Of a stretch of 64,000 nucleotides of DNA, positions 57,961 through 64,000 are shown one piece after another. Made by a program: the position numbers and the translations under genes. The DNA is from Prochilodus magdalenae (Eukaryota > Chordata > Actinopteri > Characiformes > Prochilodontidae). The stretch is taken from positions 937,428 to 1,001,427 of the forward strand of contig JAMWET010003419.1 in NCBI GenBank assembly GCA_024036415.1, in the 5' to 3' direction. Position 1 is the first letter of the stretch. Every line of letters starts with the position of its first letter. Below the pieces are notes generated by a model, which had not been told where the DNA came from, searched no databases, and worked only from the letters and a program-made list of their open reading frames with translations.

Positions 57961-60039
57961 ACACACTCAAGCCATTTCCAAATCAATCTCTACCTGCCAT
58001 GTGGATTTGACTGGTCCGTTACCACTGACATCAAATGATTCACTTCACCATAAGTATGCTTTGAGTCAACAAGTGCTGTATTCTCATGCAAGTGTTGGAA
58101 AAAGACATCACAGCTATTGATTGGGGTAACTGATGGTACGCTACAGATACAGCAGATAGCTCTAAAGGTGGAAAACAGGGGAACATTCCTTTAAAGGTCT
58201 TCCTAATGCCAATCACATTCTTCCTAATTTAGACAGAAGGCCCGCCTACAGCCGAGCTAACAGAATTCACAGAATAGACAGGAAAGCAAATCGTTTTCAG
58301 TGAGGCATTAAAATAAGAATCTATAAAATGGTCCAGAAATACTACACTTAGACCACCAACTGTCATCTGATGGGCTGGAAAAATGATAAGTGATGTTGTA
58401 TGGCAAGTCCAGGGTTACTACAGCTCAATCGAACACACATACACCCTTGGCAAGGGTTATTTTAATGCTGGCCTAGATAAAGTCCAGATCAGGGAAAATT
58501 CCAACCAACCCTCAGTATACATACAGCACTGTGTGCAACTCAGAGACCACCCTCTTATTCACATAGTATTCACTCAAAACCATCAGTACTTCATTTGTCC
58601 ACTCTTTACTTTTGTTCTCCCTACAGCCACATAACTGTTCCATCTTCCCAATCTTAAAGAAGAAAAAAAAATGTGGCTCAGTACATAAGTACATTCACTG
58701 TTCGTTCTCAAGTCCATATAGTTCATTTTAATTTAATGTCTGTGATGTCACAAAAACACAATGCAGGGCCAATCAGAACCGAGTTCATTGACCTATATGA
58801 GTTTTAAAGGCACAATAACAGCCTGTGGAAACACACCAGTTTAAATCTAACGGATGAAGAAAAGAAAGGCTAAACATTGTGCTGTAAAAATGAATTATGG
58901 CTCTTTCTGGGTACATAAAACCTTACACACATCTTAAACTGACTTCTACTAAGAAAAACAAAGACATGGGAAATGCAGAATATAGGCCCTTTAAAGTTAC
59001 AGCTTACATCTCTGTCCTCCAAGCAAAAGCTGTACATGAACGAGGCTTTGTTCTCACAAGCATTTACCCAAACCCAAACCCCAATTTCCTTTACATGCAT
59101 CTAAAACGGCTAGCGGAGAAATTCGATTCTGCTTGCATTAGGAAGAACAAAGTTGAAGCACAATAGCGCAGAGAAAACAGGCTTCCGAACAACCAGCTGC
59201 AAGACCACCAAACCCCCAGCAAACAAACAGCTCATCTCCGAGACAGAGGAGAACACAAAGCTCCACGCTTGCTTCAGATCTAAACACATCCACAGGAGCT
59301 TCTGTCCATCCTTCCACTGTGAGAAGACAGCACAGTGGTGTCGGTCTGAAACTGCACCGGCAACAGGGAGGCTTTATGTGCTGATGAGTATCAAAGTTGT
59401 AATTCGGTTTAATTTGGATTTGCGGAAAATCCAACCAACTTCGGATTCTTTGGAAAACTGAAAGGGAGTTGTTTCTGTAAATTGCACTGATCTATATGAA
59501 GCTGCAGTCGGCTTCCTGTTCTCCAGCTTCCACGGTGCAGCAGCTGCATTCTGACAGCTCGAGGGTCATCATACTAACTGCAGCACCGTTTCATGTGGAA
59601 TTGGAAACCTTGCACAAGAAGCTTGCAAATAGGAAGCTGACTTCAGCCTTGTGTGATCACTCGCTTCTCTTTTCTTCAGCTTTCGTCAGTCTGTATAAAG
59701 ATCGCTCTCAATTCTTGCTGAATCCATGTCAATCGCTCAGAACAGTTTTTACTGGATTCACGCTGATGCCACCACTCAGTTAGTCTTTCTTCCACCAACT
59801 GTCACATCACATTCATACCCTGTGCAGCAATAAAAAATTTAACCTACAGAGGACATGTTAACTTCCACTCACCATCAAAAGAATACCTGCCCAAATAGCT
59901 GCACCCAGAACCAACCGACCATCAGGAATGAGACTTGGTGGGTAGATTTAACACTGTGAGACATGCAAATGAATCAGGTTTCACACTCGGCTGTGCATGT
60001 GACATAAGCAAGGAGGTGCCTTATCGCTATATCTGACTG

Positions 60040-60650
60040 ACGCAACAGCCACAATTGGAAACATTCAGCAGGTAGTGATTCCCTCCATGAGTCATCCTGT
60101 TAGTATCAGCACCACTGGCAGACGGCTGCACAACACAGGACTACATACACACAGACCGTTACGACGACTGTCCTTAACACCACGTCAACGTCACCAAAGA
60201 CTGCAGTGGTGTCGTGCCAGGCGGTCATGGGGTGACTCTGTCAGCAGATCATCTTCAGTGATTAGTGATGCTTTTGTCTGGGTGGAGATGACCGACGAAG
60301 CCGTGTGTGGAGGCACCATGGTCAGCACCAAGATGAGCGGTTTGTTGGCATGCGTCAAACGTCCAGAAGGCCTAAGGCCACTACACATCCTCTCCTACTG
60401 CAAAATCTGCAGGAACTGTGTGAGAATATTCAGGCTGCATGGGATGGATTATTACAGGACACCATTAGGAACCTCTACAACTCCATACTGAGACGTCTGG
60501 CATGTTGCGTTTATTCATCATTTATTGTTCCTGGTAACCTTTAACTTCCTTCCCAATAGCACTGCACACTTGTGGCGACACAATCTGACAACTGTGTGCA
60601 GCTATTCTTTTGACGATGAGTGTATACTCACTTAGACATCCAAGAAAGCA
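60040..60650 (+). mobile_element. Degraded Tc1/mariner transposase relic, longest copy
   Basis: The + frame at 60075 reads RRLHNTGLHTHRPLRRLSL then TPRQRHQRLQWCRARRSW, the linker/N-terminal region of Tc1-type transposases, and FVWVEMTD near the first catalytic region. A second frame (60395-60510) reads LQELCENIQAAWDGLLQDTI then RNLYNSILRRL, the C-terminal end. The middle catalytic part is missing and the frames differ, so it is inactive. Confidence 0.7.
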
Positions 60651-60949
60651 GGCCATTTGACTGGGGGTGTTCAAACTTTTGCATATGACAGCAAATTCCA
60701 TACTATTAAAGTTGGTCTCTGATTTTTGCACAGTGTTATGCATACATGCATTCTAATCTACTACTACTAACAACCACCATCTCATTCATCAAGAGCCAAT
60801 CACTAAACAGAACCTGCTTTAATCACTACTTACCAACCTGCTCCTCTGCCTTGCCTCTCCGTTTCTAAGTAAGACCCACACAAAGTCCTACACGAACAAG
60901 ACAGCACTCAAAAACGTCCATCCGCTGGGCAGCAAGTGCTCTGACACCA

Positions 60950-61141
60950 TTACCATATACAGGACAAAGTCGGATTGGGAATGAGTTTCCAGTTCAGCTC
61001 TTTTGTCTCCCATGCTTTATTGATGTCAAGAGCCAGGGGAGTCTTTCTGCCAGAGGCTGCTCCCTCGATTAACTGCCCCGCAATGAGCTTGGAATATCCC
61101 GGATCCGAGGCTTCGGACAGGGGCCGACTCCTAGTCTCCAT
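60950..61141 (-). CDS. Unassigned open frame in a CG-richer segment upstream of arhgap33
   Basis: 63 codons starting METRSRPLSEASDPG, with an in-frame TGA six bases before the ATG and G at +4. Composition (SKLIAGQLIEGAASGRKTPL, then DINKAWETKELNW) looks more protein-like than the surrounding noise. A possible donor ATG|GTAATG near the end leaves phase 2, which does not fit directly to the exon at 53318, so an extra exon would be needed. I do not recognise a homologue. It may be a 5' exon of an arhgap33 isoform, a separate small gene or chance. Confidence 0.25.
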   Translation of the reverse strand: METRSRPLSEASDPGYSKLIAGQLIEGAASGRKTPLALDINKAWETKELNWKLIPNPTLSCIW

Positions 61142-61691
61142 CGCTCAAGCGGAGCGGCCGTAGCCCAACAGGCCCTGCAACAGTTCTAACACACCCAGCC
61201 GGAACCCAGCAACCCTCACCAAAACACACAGGGCTGAGTAGTGCTATTATGCAAACAGGCACCTAGCTGACAACGGCGGAGCAAATTTACTGCAAACAAT
61301 GCCTCCCGCCCGAGTGATCTAGCACCTGCCCACCCACCATGGAGACGGCGGTCATCAGGGATTACCTGAGTTAAAGGAACAGACTGCTCAAAAATGAGAG
61401 TGATGGCAGTGAAGAAAGGCCCCAGCTAGTATTATGTAAAGTCACTCCATGCTGATTGGTGGCTTCTGTTTGTTATCAGCCACATCAGCATGTCTGATCC
61501 AGCAGTTCGTTTTAAAGGAACTTAAAGGGACACTCCGGCCAAAATGAAGTTTTACCATCACCATGTTTGCTGTTAGCATGCTTACCTGCATCCTAGCATC
61601 GACCCAAAAAAAGCCCCCTTCTGAGGAGCTTTAAAAACTGCTATGGCTTTTCCATAGCGATCTACATACCCACGCTGATGACGTGGCTTTC

Positions 61692-61946
61692 ATATCGTCG
61701 CTGTCCAATGAAAAACATGTATCTCCATTTTTGTCCATTTTGACTTTTATGCATCATTTGAAAACAGCAGCTGCCGTCTACACTTTGTGAGATTTGCATG
61801 ATGAATGGACCGACAGAAAAGGCCCAAAAGTGCTCGGAAAGACGTCTGGTTCCATTGACTTACATTAAAATTGAATGAGGTTTTTGGCCTCTCCTATAAA
61901 GTTGTCATTTTGGAGATACATGTTTTTCTTTGGACAGCAACGATAT
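61692..61946. mobile_element. MITE-like element with 36-bp inverted ends
   Basis: ATATCGTCGCTGTCCAATGA at 61692 continuing to ATGTATCTCCA (61727) is mirrored at 61911-61946 with two mismatches. The 183-bp interior has no coding potential. Interior pieces recur at 52735-52890 and 8866-8900. Confidence 0.7.
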
Positions 61947-62941
61947 GTGGGTGCAGGAGAGACCTTCAAGCAATCGCTCTATCTATCTAGAGTTTGCAAC
62001 TCTTTGGTGCTCTTGCTGACTCCCAGCACTTCAGCCACTCCGGATTTGACATTGTTGTTGTTTATGTTGCGAGTGCAATCCGATTTGAGTGACCAGCACA
62101 TCCAGAGAGACGCATCTCCAAAAATCCAACTGGAATCACATTTCAAACACCTTAATAAATAGATTTCATATGTGGCTGTCTGTACTATCAAAAATCAATC
62201 TGGATACACCAAAAATAATATTTGGGTTGCCATTCTGAATATAGCCAATGTCGTGTGGTTAGAGATAATAAGTTGTAACAATGAAGATACAGGGCCTAAG
62301 TATACAGCCTATCACTTCATGGTTCAGCAAAAACTCTGTCATACTCTTTAACTTACTCTTATTAATAAAACAGGACAAATATATGTCCCGTGTATGTCTC
62401 AGAATTTGAGTCAACTCTGGACATCAAACATGTCCCGCTGTTCAGCTACGCTTGTGTAAACCAGCATGCTACCTTTTCCACAGAGCTACTAGGACTAGCC
62501 TAACCTCAGTATGAGCAAGGATCAAGCAGACCAGAGATAAGACACCCCAGAGAAGCTCCTGGTCTGTCCCGTAGCTCGTCTGGTAACCTCACACCCGTTC
62601 TCCTCATCTAGCTCGAGTTTCTCCAACGGGCATTACGCGACAATGAGCCAGCCAAACGTGCATTCACCTGACAGCTGCTTCAGAGATGCCAGCAACAATA
62701 CCAAACTCAGGCTTCCAGCACTTTAGACCAGAGCCTTGGAATGAAGTCATATCTAACCTATACTCTTAATATTAGATGCGGTTTATATCACAAGTGTCAC
62801 AGTATATACACAATATCGCATATACGTTCCTTACATTGGAATAGATGGTATATAGTCCACATCTGACAAGGAGATCCTCTTCATGAAACCAAAACAATAG
62901 ATACTGTGTTCGTATCTATGTAAATTCTAGGCCATGATATT

Positions 62942-63172
62942 ACATTTACATTTACGGTATTTAGCTGACGCTCTTATCCAGAGCGACTTACAAGGTTAAT
63001 CAAATTACAGGTAGGCCAATGTAGTGTTAGGAGTCTTGCCCAAGGACTCTTGGTTGGTGTAGCACAGCATAGTCACTCAGCCCGGGATTCGAACCCCAGT
63101 CTCCCACGTGTGGTGGTGGCTACTTGGCGGCTGGTGGTGTTATCCGCTGAGCTACACCTACCACCTACCATA
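62942..63172 (-). mobile_element. tRNA-derived SINE, family 1
   Basis: On the - strand it begins GGTGTAGCTCAGCGGATAAC, has a B-box GGGTTCGAATCCCGGGCTG-type segment (mutated junction), CCAAGAGTCCTTGGGCAAGA and tail GTCGCTCTGGATAAGAGCGT then TTTACATTTACATT-like A/T end. Flanked by short TTACATTTACATTTAC. Confidence 0.85.
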
Positions 63173-64000
63173 TTAGTCTTACAATAATAATTCAATAGTT
63201 GACTACCTGGATAACCCAATATCACTATAGACACTTTTATTCAAATGCTTAAAAGATCAAATCAATGAACTGAATGAATAAATGAAGGAATCAGTATCGT
63301 CAGGAACAGAAAACCAATGCCCAGAGATGTATCCCGAAAAGGATAGGAGTTATATGTCATTACTGAGTAAACGTTGCAATATTCAATAGGATTAAGCCAA
63401 TTCTAGCAGCTAATTAACACCAAATCTACTAACTGAACAACCGCATAGCATGATGTACAGTATATGTGGAGGTCTGGAGGATATAACACCCTAATACCTG
63501 ATATGCATCACAATACCCATCGTTTCTAGGACATGCTCACAGTTTGGAACAGACAAAATACCAATAAACCACCAATAAATACAGTATAACAATCTGATAT
63601 TCCATTAGCTCCACTTTACATACTTCCTATATACCATTTCACAGGCTCTGGTTAAGATCGTTATGATGCAGTTGTTCTGCATTCTAAAAATTCCCATAAT
63701 ACAATCAGAAACATGCATAACAATGGGGGGGCCACTACGAAGGATGCCAAAAAGGGGGACACACATGGTGTCCCCCTATCCGTATGTAAACGTTACCGCA
63801 AGACGAAAAATAAAATTTTACCCCCCTGAAAATTTCGGTTTGCTTTCTTAACTCACTGGTGTTGGCTCCTGGGCGCTTGACCTGACTCTTCGCGAATGTG
63901 GACCAGGATGTCGGGGGGGGGGAGAAAAAACCGGGGCCCATGCGTAGAGGGGCTACTCTTCCCTGCGATCTCTATTGGTTCCGTGACGATAGTGGGTTCT

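Larger units (their letters stand above)
53319..64000 (-). other. arhgap33 5' intron/upstream region
   Basis: No gene is supported apart from the candidate first exons listed separately. Holds a Tc1 HTH-like relic, a 121-bp hairpin, dispersed repeats, SINEs and a MITE-like inverted repeat. The final 250 bp (63720-64000) is GC-richer, with runs of G, and I cannot assign it. Confidence 0.5.

Noticed and set aside
63735..63941. - strand frame beginning MGPGFFSPPPTSW with a GTGAGT-like donor
   Set aside because: Near the window edge, G/C homopolymer-rich and without a recognisable match; too weak to call an exon.

Overview
The window is vertebrate nuclear DNA and most likely comes from a teleost fish. 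It has split genes with consensus GT-AG introns, tRNA-derived SINEs with fish-type tails, Tc1/mariner relics and abundant (CA)n, (AT)n and (GA)n microsatellites. A fragment at about 25311-25500 resembles a foldback repeat I associate with otophysan fish (characins, catfish and relatives); that narrower placement is tentative. There are no bacterial, plasmid or CRISPR features.

Only two protein-coding genes can be supported, and they converge tail to tail. On the + strand, 304-12082, seven coding exons join in frame into a 253-residue tetraspanin that matches uroplakin-1a (upk1a). On the - strand, from 53318 down to 16454, 22 coding exons join in frame into about 1875 residues with PX, SH3 and RhoGAP domains plus a long proline/serine/glutamine-rich tail ending in EGQTRSYC. 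This is ARHGAP33 (TCGAP/SNX26). Human UPK1A and ARHGAP33 both lie at 19q13.12, so the pairing agrees with conserved linkage. I checked every splice junction used here for AG/GT dinucleotides and phase. The arhgap33 junctions sum to 5628 nt, an exact multiple of three including the stop. The first coding exon (start Met) of arhgap33 is not settled; several candidates lie in 55426-61141.

Layout: 1-303 upk1a upstream region and 5' UTR; 304-12082 upk1a with repeat-rich introns (38-bp tandem repeat, 21-bp minisatellite, AT/CA hairpin); 12083-about 12600 upk1a 3' UTR; about 12950-16453 probable arhgap33 3' UTR; 16454-53318 arhgap33 coding exons and introns; 53319-64000 its 5' intron/upstream region, with relics and SINEs but no second gene that I can support.

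The most interesting candidates are an alternative stop-containing exon of arhgap33 (24847-24986). It enters in the correct phase, carries a motif resembling one in the normal next exon, and would give a GAP protein without its C-terminal tail. A possible 15-nt frame-preserving microexon lies at 23144-23158. Several dispersed repeat families also recur within the window. The two genes have no evident functional link: one encodes a membrane plaque tetraspanin, the other a neuronal/adaptor-type Rho GTPase regulator.
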